Part shown: positions 1 through 12,541 of the stretch, piece after piece
Position numbering within the stretch: position 1 is the first letter of the stretch
How the letters are laid out: each line of letters begins with the position of its first letter
Assembly: GCF_016802725.1 (NCBI RefSeq)
Contig: NC_052667.1
Location: forward strand, 22,962,346 to 23,026,345
Reading direction: 5' to 3'
DNA length: 64,000 bases
From: Solenopsis invicta
Lineage: Eukaryota; Arthropoda; Insecta; Hymenoptera; Formicidae
Made by a program: the position numbers and the translations under genes
Notes under the pieces: generated by a model
What the model saw: the letters and a program-made list of their open reading frames with translations, nothing else
Databases searched by the model: none
What the model was told of the DNA's origin: nothing

Positions 1-614
1 AAAAAGTCACCTAAGACCTCTGAGGTCTTGAGAAGATCTTGAGATTAGCCAGGTACAAAAGAACAAGCGTTTAATACAATTAAAGGGAAGCGTTTGTTAC
101 AAGTCGGAGCGTGCACTTTTTAATTTTCATGAAGCTCGACCCCGCAGAATCTTTACCCACCTCTCGAGCACGCGCCGCTGCGCTTTGAAACGGACACTGT
201 CTTTCGCAAAAACTTACGTTTGCAACAATCCGGATGAACGAACTAATTACATCGAGTAGACTTAAATGTCAAGAAACACTTTAATCCCATTTTACATTCA
301 CGACGTTGCTTAGGGCGCCGACGAAACCGCGGAAGAGCTACTTTTCCGCCCCATTCCGAATTATTTATCTCGTCGAGTCTTCCCCCGCGTACGTCACCGG
401 GCCAATTATATATGCGTAATTACTGACAATTTAGAATCCCCGCCGCCCTTCACACATTTCCTTCTTAGCCCTTTTGCATTTCACTCTCTCTTTTCGCTTT
501 CAATTTAATTTCTCTCTCTAGCTCTCTATGTGTCTCGCGGGGCTGTTCTTTAACGAGCACTTTCTCCGATCCGCGTCACTTTTCCTTCCTCCGCAACGAG
601 TTTCGACACTCTAC
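1..614. other. Gene-free stretch with pyrimidine-rich tract
   Basis: I see no convincing coding region. The stretch mixes CpG-rich pieces (about 150-200 and 310-400) with a strongly pyrimidine-biased run of TCTCTC/TTTC motifs at about 480-600. If the minus-strand promoter candidate at 615-698 is real, this would be the start of its first intron. I see no clear downstream exon in it. Confidence 0.5.
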
Positions 615-698
615 CTTGAAAGTCATCTTCACCATTACGATATTTCAGGCGGCCAGGTGAGAACTGCAACTTACCAGCGTATTTTCTAGGCTTTTATA
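615..698 (-). promoter_or_regulatory. Candidate TATA promoter with a tiny first exon
   Basis: On the minus strand TATAAAAG occupies 698-691. An initiator-like GCAGTTC follows, with its A at 665, so the TATA box starts 33 bases upstream of the presumed start site. That is normal metazoan TATA-to-start spacing. Downstream on the same strand an ATG at 635-633 opens exactly seven codons (MVKMTFK) up to an AG/GTAGAG donor-like junction at 615/614, leaving phase 0. Very short first coding exons that hold only the start of a signal peptide are common in insect cuticle and other secreted-protein genes, but nothing here identifies such a gene. A GTAAGT on the same strand at about 682-677 offers a conflicting donor. 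Spacing and motifs are seen; the gene is inferred. Confidence 0.22.
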
Positions 699-723
699 CC
701 GGCACGCTCTGCATACACGCCGC

Positions 724-744
724 TGCGCATACACGCGCGTGCAT
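724..744. repeat. Alternating purine-pyrimidine tract (Z-DNA-prone)
   Basis: Twenty-one bases alternate strictly between pyrimidine and purine (TGCGCATACACGCGCGTGCAT pattern). It lies about 60 bases upstream of the minus-strand promoter candidate. Such CG/CA-rich alternation is the classic sequence type that favours left-handed DNA under supercoiling. No function is shown by the sequence. Confidence 0.45.
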
Positions 745-1188
745 CCGCGCCCGGTTCCGGTTCCGATTGCTTATGCAGATGTCCATGTGAAGATGCACTT
801 CCGAGACAGGCGGACAAACGTCGCGCGGAGACGTCAAAACATGCAATTATTAATAAACGAGGAAGTAACTAACAATGAACTTTAGATAAATTGGCAACAA
901 GATTAAGTGCACTACAGCTTCACTCTCATTTGAGACTTTAAATTATGGGGTATTCACAGAAGTAAACAGAAGAAAGTTATATTTTAAGAAAAGTATTTCA
1001 CCAATTTGAACGTAGCGGACTGCCACAGTCATTATACGGAAACGAAATGAAAATCGATGTTTATGTGAAGGACAAATTGTATATAGAAACTTGGAATCAT
1101 TTATACAGAAATTGGATTTGAAATAAGTTCCTTTAATGCGTGTTGAAAGTGTAAACTTCAAATTATTATAACTAACTCGTGTTTATTT
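745..1188. other. Gene-free stretch
   Basis: A short CpG-containing remainder (to about 840) followed by AT-rich DNA. I see no exon, RNA gene or repeat here. Confidence 0.5.
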
Positions 1189-1414
1189 ACGGAAAGAACA
1201 ATTTTACTGAAGTTAGATTGAACACAGATCTGAAAATAATTTTATTCGAAAACTATCAAAATAACATAAAGCACTCAAATGTAATGAGCAATGCTGCAAA
1301 AAGTTTTGACATTTTAGCAATCAGCTGTTATAATTGTTTTGATAGTACAACAAAATTATTTTTAGATTCAGCTAAATTTTTGCTTAAACACTTTAGCAAA
1401 ATTATTCTTTCGGT
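1189..1414. mobile_element. MITE, CACGGAAAGAAC family, copy 1
   Basis: The ends are imperfect inverted repeats: ACGGAAAGAACAATTTTAC on the left and, read on the opposite strand, ACCGAAAGAATAATTTTGC on the right. The interior contains GAGCAATGCTGCAAAAAG and ATTTTAGCAAT, both shared with the copy at 34070. The element is about 226 bp, AT-rich and has no coding capacity, which fits a non-autonomous DNA transposon. A 93-codon open frame across it is incidental. The superfamily cannot be assigned from the termini alone. Confidence 0.7.
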
Positions 1415-3975
1415 AAAATTTGTAGTTTACGGAAGTCACTTCAGAATTTTTGAAAATTGACGTAGCATAATTAACGTAATTGACATTGGCATAATTGACA
1501 GAGAGAAAAATACTGTAATAAAAGTGTAATCAATAAATGTAACGTTATAATACAAGAATAAGTTTTTAAAAATACATTGGTGAAATAAAATTATTTATAA
1601 CGAAAAAATCTTTTAAAATGTTTTATAGGAATTCATTTCAGTTTCTTGAGTATGTTGTTTATAATGTATAAAATTATACTGACAGTTCTGCGCGTGCATT
1701 ACGCTTCGTAAGAGCTAGCGCGAGTTCCAAATGGCGTTTCACGATGACTCGCGATGTCATAAAACCGATTACGTATTAATAGACAGCGCATCTTCACGTA
1801 GCATGCATTGAAAAATGATCCAGGAGATCGCATTAAATCGCTTCCTTCCTCTCAGCTGGTATCGCAAATGGCTTCCGTCTTCCTGTGAGATACGTACTAC
1901 AATCGCGAGTTTTCCTCAACATCAAGACGCAAATACTTGATTTGTTTGAGACGATCCATTTTCGTCTGTAAATATTTATTTAACTTTTAAACACCTTTAT
2001 TTTACAAATTTCTTTTAAAAGAGTACATATAATTATTTAAAAGATACAAAACGATAATGATATGCATATGGAGCGTCCATATAGATGATGCGATATAAAT
2101 TATGTAATTAAATTACGTAACTGAGTATGCCTACTTGCAAATGATCATCAGTGCTGTAATTACACAAGTATAAAGCGGTTATCATATAAAGAGTAATGCA
2201 TTTTAATTAAATTTTTAGTATTTTTTAAAATTAGTTAATATCCTTTATATAAAATCAATTATATAAATATTATTCAATGCTACTAATAACTTGCGAGAAA
2301 GTTGTACGCGTTACTGATATTAATTTAAATTTATTTTGTTAGCTTAATACAACCGTGCACATATAATATATTTGCGTATTGCTCTTGCGCAGAGCAATAT
2401 TTTTTGAAAGAGTAAATATTGATTGTGCATAAGAGTATTATGTTAGTTTTCCGCCTCGAATATTTTCCCCCGGGTAATTTTCAAAAATTTATCCGAGCTG
2501 CATTGCCATTTTTCCGCGCAATATTTTTTCCGCGCAATGCTCAAGTTAACTTATTAATTAAATTACTTATAAATGAGGACCATTCTTCGCTTCCGTCTTG
2601 AACAATCCTTAAATCAATATTGGAAATGACGCGCTTCTTCTCGAGATTATTCAACCCGATCGAAAACAGAGGAGCTCTGTGCAAGACGCGTCTGACCGAA
2701 TAGAAAGCAATCTTTAAGCACAGCTCTCTATTCACGCAAGATTCTATTGCTGTCTGTTGCTTCTGAAACGGAATAATAGCGACAAAATGATGGGAACGGT
2801 AAAAGAAATGAAACTGCACAATATAATGATTTGTCGAAAAATCTCTTATCGTAAAATTTTTTACTGTAATCATGTAATAACTTTTGACGGCTAGTCGAAA
2901 GCTCTTCTAGCTTTCCACTTAATTTATCCGTATAGTTTGTGAATTATCAAGGGGAGAGTTAGAGACAAAGAAAGTTTTGCATGCCTTGTAACAATTCGCA
3001 TTTTATATTTAAAGAGTAATGTTGACGTTAAGCTCAAGCAGCTGATACAGAGACTTTTTTTTTCTTCGCTGCAATTTAAAACGCGCTTGGGGAGATACAG
3101 CTTTCACGAAAGAGAGCTAACCGGAAGTTGGCTTGGCGCTCGATGGAAACGTCTCTTCGCCTCCTTTGTCGTGACGATAAGAAACGTCGAGTTATTATAT
3201 TCACAAAAATTCTCTTTACCTTTTCTCGCCGGTCGCGCACAATACACGAAACACGATATATTAAATCAAATTGCGTAACTAGTTTTTGCCGTTAATTCCA
3301 CGGCGGGTTTTCCGATTAGCGCCGATGATTAGCATATTCACCGAAGTGTAGTGGATTATACGGTATCACGTATACATGGAAAATATCCATGCGATTTGTC
3401 TATTTGGAATAACAAACGGCGTTATATACCTGTAATATGGTAAATCTGATGCAACAACTGTACGTAAATGCGATCATGCGATTAACAAGCTACCGTTTAT
3501 ATAATATAACGCGCGGATTAATAATATAAGTATTATTATAATATATATTATTATCGTAAATGCCCATTACCCGCGACATATAATTTGATCGACGGGATTT
3601 ATGACGATGTCCAATAAGGTGCGATAGATATTAACGATCGACCTCGCCACATTTGATAACCGGATTAATGGACTACGGCTATGATAATGAACGTGAAGGG
3701 AAATACAACCGCGGGCACTCGACATACGCACCGCTAATTGGATTTTCTTTGTGAAGAAATTCTGCGGATATACGGGTTAAAGGGCTTCCACTATTAGCCG
3801 GTCGGCGACAACCCTTTGAAACGACGCAAACGGATGTTTCGGTGACAAGAACGGCGACGAGTGTGCCGGGCGAATCAGTTTCTTCGGTGAATATAAATGC
3901 GTTCAATTACGAGCGTACATAGGCAAATAGCTTCCTATCTCCACGTCAAACGATTAAATGTATTGCATTTGTGAT
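1415..3975. other. Gene-free AT-rich stretch with minor repeats
   Basis: Mostly AT-rich sequence. A small hairpin lies at about 2378-2399 (TTGCTCT / AGAGCAA around TGCGC). A direct repeat of TTTTTCCGCGCAAT occurs twice at about 2509-2539. Open frames at 2419-2601 (+) and 2541-2873 (-) overlap on opposite strands and match nothing I know. A 190-base CpG-rich patch sits near 3090-3260. Confidence 0.5.
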
Positions 3976-3976
3976 A

Positions 3977-4008
<32 letters not shown>

Positions 4009-4035
4009 TCTGTCTTTCTCTTTCTGTTTCTCTTT
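3976..4035. repeat. (CT)n microsatellite and pyrimidine tract
   Basis: About 13 CT units (3976-4002) run into an imperfect TTTCTCTTTCTG pyrimidine stretch. Confidence 0.9.
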
Positions 4036-5639
4036 ACTATTGTTGCTCTCGGAAACACACTCTAAATAAGTCGAACGCGAAATATTACGTATGGATAGCT
4101 ATAATTAAGTGAACTCACAGAGCCGTGGAACAATGACACGATATAATCGCCGTGGAGAGTGCCGCTGCCGCGCGTCTCCGCACCGGAAAGCGCGTTAAAT
4201 TGTTTTTTTTATTTTCATCTTGAGAATTGGAGAAGATTACATCGCAAGTGTATGTCATCCCCCAAGTAATTTATCACTCGCAAACAATAAACTAACCGTT
4301 CTAACCGATCTTTCGCGCAACCGAGTATTTCGATAAACGAAAATGACGTTACGATGAGAGTAATGAATAAATTGAAGTCCAAACTCATTAAGGTGAGAAC
4401 CGCGCGATTGACGGTGCGCAAGCATCGAAGCTAGCCGACGAGCCAGCGTAAATAATTTATTAGCGCACCGTGCAACTCGCGATTTGCAGGTACAACATTT
4501 GTAAACGTCCGTCGCGTCGCCGTCGCTGTATTATGCTTTCGAACCACACGTGATATGCGTCAGAAGGCGAATGAGACTCGATTAAACTAATTGGCATTTT
4601 CATCGCGCATATTGAGAGATGCACTTCGCTATTTATGAGCAATCAATTTAATGGGATATCTAATTATTGTAATGCAACCCTTAACTCCGATTATACCGAG
4701 GTATTTTGATAATTACATTCATCAAATAGATACTTCTGAAGTGAGCTCTAGCGCCTCAAATTAATCATGTAATTTGTAAGGAGCACAATGGGCGTATCCA
4801 AGATTTTTTCCCGGGAGAGTTTTATCAATTCTGTTGTCACGTAAACAGCAATTTTTCTACGTTAATGAATTGCTTTTTTGAATAGAGCTTAAAACGTCTG
4901 TTTCTGATTTTTGGTTTCTGATTTTGCGACAAATGTTAATAACATTTTGTAAATCATAATTTTTATTTTTTCTTAAAGAAAGTATATGCAATTAAAATTA
5001 TTAAAAACAAAACGTGTAGTTCTTTAATATTGTTATTACATGCAAAATATTCACGATAATTTTTTTAAAAAATTGAATAAAAAAAAAGAGAATTCAGAAA
5101 AGAGCATAGAAAAATGTAATATGAGAATGAAATATTGCTAAGTATTATTAGAAGTACAATAGATACTAGAGTAAAATAAAAAGAAACAACGGAATGATGA
5201 ATAAGGCAAAGAAGTTTATTCAGTAAAGTTAAAAAATTACGCAATTTTTCCAAAGCGATTTAACACATCTTCAATATTTGATGTAACAATAAAAGAGTTA
5301 CTTGAAATCAAAAGTAAAATTGTATATTTTTATAATTAAACATGGAAGAATGAATAAAAAGTTTTTGGGAGAAAGGTTTGAACTTTCATACTCTCTTGTT
5401 GGATACGCTCATTCAATGGATGATTTAACTTGAGATATTTTTATTGCTAAATTCTTGTTTACAAATTTAGAAATGTCAATGATCTCATTTTCATGGCGTG
5501 ACTCTGTTTCTCTCCTTCTTGCCGTATCAGTTAAAGATTAATTACCATCTAACTACAACCGTACAATTTACTCGTGATAACTTTCTTTGAATTTCGCGTG
5601 TTGCCACAGCCCACTCATTAAATCGGCAATGTACCGCAC
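4036..5639. other. Gene-free stretch
   Basis: CpG-containing sequence to about 4640, then AT-rich sequence with many A/T runs between 4900 and 5350. Short open frames on the minus strand (4215-4421, 4460-4642, 5065-5253) have no recognisable domain. No RNA gene or repeat element is seen. Confidence 0.5.
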
Positions 5640-6080
5640 GAAATCTCTTCGTCAAAATTCCGCGAATCGAAATTGGTTTCACGAAGCGACGGGGGCGTAT
5701 ATAAAAATATCAGCCGTATATATGGTCCAAGCTATAAAAACCGCGATACGCGCAGCCTCGTAAATCAAGAAGCTCGAACCTCCCGGCGCAGGTATGATTC
5801 CTGGGGGCGATAAGGGGCTTCCGGGGCTGAGAGAAAGAAGACCTTCTGTCGTACAGGGAAACCCGAGTCCTCCACATTTGCGGCTTCGTTTAATCGCGGA
5901 GCGCTCGGTCGCAGTTCCGACGACCCGTGCACGGAGGGTCTGACCTAGATCGGTTGAATCTACTGCAATTTGCACTTGACGCGTTTGCTGACAGCGGAAA
6001 GGAAAGATGACCAGTCGACGACTCTTTAGTCGGTGAGCTACCCGCGATACGGATTCTCGGGGATTCACCCCTCAAAAATC
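5640..6080. other. CpG-rich island with TATA-like motifs
   Basis: Base composition shifts to GC- and CpG-rich. On the plus strand TATATAAAAA (about 5697) and GCTATAAAAACC (5731-5742) precede a donor-like CAG/GTATG junction at 5791/5792, which loosely resembles a promoter plus mini-exon. A 129-codon minus-strand open frame (6068-5679) crosses the same DNA but shows no known domain and is probably a by-product of low stop-codon density. Regulatory use is possible but unproven. Confidence 0.3.
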
Positions 6081-7369
6081 ATCCCGCAAAAATCTGTACG
6101 GTAGCTAAGTTTCAGTTGTAACGTGTAGATTATTAAAACTATCAGCATAACTAAATTTAATTAGCTGTTGGCGTTATAGGCAAGGGTCATAAAAATTTAG
6201 CTATTTAGAAACATCGACATTTTAATAAATGCCATTAACTGTAATTTCATTGTGAGAGACACAAGTTTCGATGTTTCTGATAATATTGTAGGTTTCAGAT
6301 CCATATATCAAGCTTCTGAATTAATTTTTAAGTAGAAGCGATCGAAATTGTACTGTCTGCATTTATTTTATTTTACTTTCACCTTTAAATTCAATTTTGG
6401 GACCTCGACTTTAAGGTTTCCTTTTATGAAATCGAATCCCCCTAAGAACATTCTCTTGTTCAAAAACAAGAGTCTGATAATGCTGTGCCTTTTATTCTAT
6501 TTTCTGCGAGTCTTTACGAGAAATACTCTCTCTCTTGATACTGTCATTTACTTGCAGATGACTAATTTCTTGCAACTAGCTACGTCTGTTAGCTACATAG
6601 AATAGCAGATTTCAACTTTGTAAATGATATGGTCATGGGTATTTTGCTAAAAAGTTGATATAGTAACAACAGTGGCAAATTCTTTCGCTGCAGTAGTAAA
6701 TACAACTTTTTTAGCCAGCTTAATTGGCTACGCCGGTGAAAATTTTTTTCGTGCATAAATATGTTGTATCGAGGCGCACCTGCTTCACAATACGATGCAC
6801 ACAGATGTGCCGAAGCATGTGAATTAGGAATTTGTAATGTATCACCTTGCAAATTTCTAATTCTCATTATGTTTATTAGAGATTTGTATTTATCAATTTA
6901 TTTCTTTTATATGCAAACCGCTAATACAAATGTGATACGAGATTTGTAGAGTAACAGTAAATTAACATAAATAATGTGTTACATTAGCATACCATTATTG
7001 TGAAGATAAATTGTAGAACTAGAAAATAAATATATTGAATCAATCTTTATTATCAATTCACCAAAAAATGCGAAACTTTAATTTTAATATAATTTAGAGG
7101 TTTGATTTATATCAACGTTTCAACAGATTTATTTCGAACGAGAGACAACTCCGTAAAAGGATAATTGCATTAAATTCATGTGGTAATAGTAACGATCGGT
7201 GAAAAATAAAAATTTAGAATATTCTTTGGTCTTATCAAAATCGAGCGGGCACGAGACGAGACGAGCGAGAGCTCTTGAATAAAAAGCAATAGTAAACGTC
7301 GGTGACGAGCTCGTAAAAACGTATTTACGCGGATTACGCGAATTCCAACCAAGGAACGGAGTTTTTACT
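6081..7369. other. Gene-free stretch
   Basis: AT-rich and moderately AT-rich DNA. Plus- and minus-strand frames at 6348-6605, 6589-6867 and 6761-6949 overlap each other and look fortuitous. No element ends or RNA genes are seen. Confidence 0.5.
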
Positions 7370-7860
7370 CTTGGAAGAGCACAGACGGCGAGGTCGTGCC
7401 GGGCGAGATCACGAGCCGGAAGCAGCGCACTTTCCAGCACTCACCCACGCTTATTGCGCCCTAGTCGTCAGAAGCTCAATTAAAATTCCCACGGAAATTT
7501 CTCATTCGCTCGGGATACTTATCCCGGACGGGGCGACCGTGGCCCCGGGCGTTGTACGACATGCTAACGTCGCGGAATTTCCCCGGGCTATTTTTCTCCC
7601 GGTGCAATTTCAACGGCGCACTGTACGTATCACTTGGAAACGGGCACGTGGGTTAACGGCTAACGATAAGGCTAACGTAATTCTGTCCGCCCTTTGCGCG
7701 AGATATCGCGGTCGCAGCCGGGGCGAGTTTTAGGGCCGGTGCCTCGGCCGGTCTGGAAAGCCGGTCGTGCCGAGTGTTCGGCGATTAATCTCGGGTACAG
7801 AATGCCCGGCGATGTAACCGGCGACTATGAAGCTTTTAATTTTTACGCTTCGTCACGTAG
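7370..7860. other. CpG-rich island
   Basis: A roughly 490-bp GC-rich block with CCCGGG, CGGGCG and CCGG motifs. Overlapping frames of 69-120 codons are open in several frames at once, as expected when TAA and TAG are scarce. No protein family is recognisable. It may be a conserved regulatory island of a neighbouring gene; that is inference only. Confidence 0.4.
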
Positions 7861-7985
7861 CGCCCGAATTAATTTCCCGACCGCGTTACCTGCAAATTGC
7901 TAAGATGTGCACAATCACTAAACAATTCTTCCCTCAGCTTATTGCCGCAGAAATGAAAATGTATACGCAACACTCTGAGGCATTC

Positions 7986-8002
7986 TTTTTTTTTTTTTTT
8001 TT
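7986..8002. repeat. Poly-T run
   Basis: Seventeen consecutive T residues. No adjacent retrotransposon coding sequence or target duplication is visible, so I do not call a retrocopy. Confidence 0.85.
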
Positions 8003-11000
8003 CTGTACATTCCGCGTCTTTGCCAGGCTGACAATGTCTGAATAAACTGGACGACTGCTGATAAAAATGCAGGTTACATAGCAATGTTTTAAAAGGGATT
8101 TTTCAAAATAATTTTGTGATATCTTTTTATAAGATAAAGATTTTATTTTAATGAGAGCCCTAAAGAAAACTTTGAATCGATAATTGCGTGCGGAATCGTT
8201 ACGTCGATAGTTCTGATCTTCCTTTTTTTACAATTTAAATTCGCTGGTCATTTTACTTTCTTCGATCAAACATTAACATCTTCCTTAAGTGGCCATAAAA
8301 ACACGGAATGGCGAGAGGAGCTTTCGACAAGTTCGCGATACAAAAGCGATGAGATCTTAACGAGCATCCCCGCGTAGTTAATCAATCTTCATTCCGGTAC
8401 TTAATTACTCACAAACTTACTCACACGGCGCGCGAAAAGGCGTATCGAGTGTTGTTTCCATTACGGTAACAAAGCTGGCAAATAAACGACAATTAAGATA
8501 ACATCCGTATCGACGCGGCCGATCTTCCCCACTCGTTGAAATTGTTGATAAATACGCAATTTAAGCGAAATATCTCTCTGATTTATGATTCTTCATATTG
8601 CGATTTTTATTGCGCGCTTGTAAAAATGAATAAACGAATAAGATTATATAAAAAATTATATTCCATTCTGAACAACTTTCATCCTTTATTATTGTCATAT
8701 AAATTTTTATCTCTTTCTTGTAATGATATAGCAATTAATTGCTTTGTGTAAATCTTTAATACGTACAATCTATCCCATACTCGTTGCATTTTCCATTATT
8801 CTCATTTGTAGATTTATCCTTTAATTTGAAGCCAATATTTTTCTTAATTAAAGAAAATTTACGATTTATACGAACTGACGAACGCGGAAAGTTTCCCTTT
8901 TTTAGGATATTATATTAAATACATATAACCTCCCTTTCTCTTACGTTCTCATTGAAGGATTCAAAGGTAGTTATTTTAGTTTAAGTATCCAAACGTGTGT
9001 GCAAAGAAAAGAAATGCTACCTTAATAAATAACGGAACGGCACATAGATTTATCGTACAGATTTCGTATATAACTTTATTAACTTTATTAACGCGACAGG
9101 TGCGATAAAAGAGGTAGTTACATATTCCTCGCGAATTAACACGTCGGCGGGCTGTCAACGATCCTTCACGGGTCGGTAGTGCTACCACGTAAATCAAAGT
9201 TCGAGATTCCAATACACTTGCACTTGTCACGCTTGCTTGCTCAAGCGCAACACCTTCGCTCTGTGTGTAAAGCGGCACTTGTCGCGATCTTAAGACCTGT
9301 TGATCGAGCGGAATCAAGTTGCTCGTTACCGAACAATGTTCTACATGTGCTTAGGCGAGAAACGCAAACAAACGTACTTCAACGAACTTGGCCGTACGAC
9401 TTGCCTCTTCGAAACACTGGTTTCCCGACAGCCCTCGATTAGCACTTTCTAAGAAGTTGCATGAAGATGTGCTACGGCAATCTCTTGTTTATTTGATTAC
9501 TCCCGCCTCATTTTTATTGTTTAGCGTTATGTGAGTGTTGTCATATCCTCATTACATGCGTCTATTAATGCCTCTCGCAGTGGTGAGAGAGAGTATGCAG
9601 AAAACATTTTACTCATTATTTGTGTATTTTGTGTATTTTTAGACTTGTATCATTTTGTGTGTGCAACAAGTCATTACTTCCGAACGTGCTGAACATCCAC
9701 AATGTTATATCGATTATAGAAACGTAGTTGACCACGTTTTATGCATTTCGTGCTATTAATCGCAGTTGTTCAGTTTCACAGATACTTAACGATTATAACA
9801 AGTAGCGTATATACATTCTATACGTTCGAAAATAACTAATTGCATACGTGCGCAGCAAATTTCACATATAAATATTCGAAAAATGCAGTTATTTTTGGTA
9901 AAATTATTAGTATACTTATACGTTCTATAATGAAAAATTATTTATTTCCTCGATCTATAATTAATAAATTGATAATTTATGTATTTTTAAAAAATTTGAG
10001 GAAGGGAGTAACAAATGCTTGTCGTAATTGATAAAAAAAAAAAATAATAGAAGAATATAGACCAATGTGTGAAAACACAAATTAAAGATGAACCTTATTT
10101 GATCACAGCTGGATTTTTGTGCTGATATATTTTGCGTAATTTCATGTACTTTTTTAAGTTCATTAAACTTCAAGATCGAATAAATTTCCGATCTTGAAAT
10201 ATATAATTATAGGTCGAACAAAAATAGTGTCACGATATTAAACTGATGCTAACAAGCAACTGTTACTCCTTTTCCCCAATTTTTTTTTATATAAATGCAT
10301 AAATTATTAATTTATTAGTCTATTTATTACATTTATTTTTTGTTTTTTTTTCTTTCACAAAAGTTTTTAATCTCAATTAACACTCAGTTCATAAAAAACG
10401 CATTGCTGGTATTCCTTGATTACCAATTAATTTAATTATCTGTATCAAGATGTATCCTGAATGCACAATATACGGATTTATCAATAAATTACTGTTTCGT
10501 GCGAAATAGCGCGAAACTATCGGAATGACCAATACTTGCGTCAATAACCAGTTTCTCATTAATGGCAAAATCCAGCCACAATTACTCCAGTCATGATTAG
10601 TGCTGCGCGAGAAAGATAAATAGCTTCGCAAACACGTCGCGACAGCCGGTGCTCACAATGCTCCATCCGTGGTTATTAATGATCAAGATTAGAATTTTAT
10701 ATGACTTGATGTATCGCGATGTAGTTTCCCTTTCACGCGTACCGACGCGGTAATACGCACGTTTCTAATATATCAGCGCATTTATCGTCCTTATCGCCTC
10801 GCGCGGCGGCGCGGCGAAAAATTGTATTACGCGTGGTGCGAACTGTCACACCGTGATTTATTTCGCGCCACGTTGTCTCGCGAGATTATCAACGGAAATT
10901 TATTCGGTCAATGAGCGTGTGATCAATTATACTTTTAATCGCGTTACTCGTAATAAACGACTAAGTCACTCGTTGCATTAACACGGACATCCGTCGAGCT

Positions 11001-12093
11001 TAAATATTCATACAGTATGCAGAAGTAATACAAATAGTTACTACACGTTACATCGCACAGGTATTGCACGCGTGGGCGTTATACATATGAATTATATCGA
11101 TTAATACAAATTTGCATGGTCACCATTTATTTGATGTCACTGTTGAGATAAAATTTAAAATGTCATAAAATTAAAGAACTTTATGAGCCAGCAATCAAGA
11201 ACAAGCAGTTTAAATCGTTTTAATGTGTAAATTTAATTTTACGGAATTGAGAAAATTATTTTACCGGCAACGCGACATGTATATTTTTCATTAAATTAAT
11301 TGATTAAAATTATTCTCAGAGTTAAATCACAGCTACTAACGTCTTTTCAAGTACGAATAAGAATGAGAAAAAAGCTTTTTTATTTTATTTTTTTAATTTT
11401 CCAAGCGTTGCGATTCTTTATAAAAATTTCCGTTCTCTTTTGTTTATAATATCCATTAAAAAATTGATTGACATTACGTGATGATATGTAACGTTAACGA
11501 ATAATTTTAATACCAACTTTCGCATTTGGCGCTACTGGTTTTTCTCAGTGAGATAACTGTGCATATCTCTGACTTCGGCACTTAAGGCAATAGTGGCGCG
11601 GTTCTCGACCCGCAGCACTTTGTCGAAGTGAAGGATCAAAGCCTTGTAATTCTATACGACGTTACATGAAAGCGATCTCGCTCGAACGTGTTTCTTGAAA
11701 GACCTTGCGCACGCGTGCCACGTACCCGCAAGCGGTCAAGTCGAGGACTCCAGAGGAGAGTTCGTCTATCCGGCGGGCATTAATGCAAAAGGAATTTGTG
11801 ATTAACCGCCCGCATAGAGGGATTCGTACTAGAATTAGTAAATTGTCGAGCTTTAGAGATATCATTTGCAATGTCGCGAACAATAGGAGGCTAATGATAG
11901 CGTCTTGGTGTACGCATAGTGCTCAAATTATGTAAAATGTCGTGTGACGTGATGGGATTCCATAAGCCAAGAAGGCTTTGTGCTAATTTATTAGATCGCT
12001 GATTACTTTTATTTCTCTATAATCATGTAGACCAAATCGTTGTACTAAAATTGCATTTTAAAATAATATTACAAGACGTATATGATTCAAAAC
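8003..12093. other. Gene-free stretch
   Basis: Four kilobases of AT-rich sequence with modest CpG-rich patches at about 8300-8540, 9130-9440, 10720-10880 and 11590-11770. Nothing within it shows conserved coding signatures, RNA-gene boxes or inverted-repeat termini that I can recognise. Confidence 0.45.
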
Positions 12094-12310
12094 ACGCACG
12101 GGAAGAACTATTTTGCTGAAATAATTATGCTGAACCATTAAAAAATTTATTTTGGATGTTTAAGATAGTTGCCAGAATGTCAAAATTTTTTGCAGTCGGA
12201 TCACCATGATTGAATGTATCGTATAATTATTTTAATAGTTCAACATAAAATTATTTTCTGTTCTGTATCTAGCTAAATTTTTAGCTAGTAAAATTGTTCT
12301 TCTCGTGCGT
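12094..12310. mobile_element. MITE, CACGGAAAGAAC family, copy 2
   Basis: The left end ACGCACGGGAAGAACTATTT pairs with the right end, which reads ACGCACGAGAAGAACAATTT on the other strand. The 217-bp element has an AT-rich interior (AATTATTTTAATAGTTCAAC and TAGCTAAATTTTTAGCTAG). This is the best-preserved pair of termini in the family, and here the shared motif extends outward to ACGCACG. It abuts a palindromic element directly on its right. Confidence 0.75.
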
Positions 12311-12541
12311 ACAGCACCAAATAGCAAAAACATTGCACAACATTGCTACAATGTTTCGGTAATATTGCAGCAACGATAAAACGTCTGCTTCAGAAATATT
12401 GGCGCATAACGTTGCAGCAACGTTTATACAATGTTGCTGCAACATTGCGTATCAATATTTCTGATGCGAACATTTTACCATTACTGCAATGTTGCTGAAA
12501 TATTGAAACAATATTTTACGATGCTTGTTCTTTGCTATACG
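12309..12541. mobile_element. Palindromic element rich in ATTGCTGCAAC motifs
   Basis: A long imperfect inverted repeat of about 233 bp. The left half (CGTACAGCACCAAATAGCAA, then AATATTGCAGCAACG, GCTTCAGAAATATTGG and ACGTTGCAGCAACG) reappears in reverse order and complement on the right. The centre lies near 12425 around GTTTATACAATG. Within each arm a shorter unit resembling ACATTGCTGCAACATTG recurs, so the element is both palindromic and internally repetitive. No coding capacity. It joins the MITE at 12094-12310, sharing the CGT at its edge. Confidence 0.7.

Noticed and set aside
7986..8002. Poly-T run as a possible retrotransposon tail
   Set aside because: No adjacent retro-element sequence or flanking duplication was seen.
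10448..10472. ATGTATCCTGA resembling part of the insect iab-4 microRNA
   Set aside because: Only 11 bases match; the preceding bases and the required hairpin partner do not.
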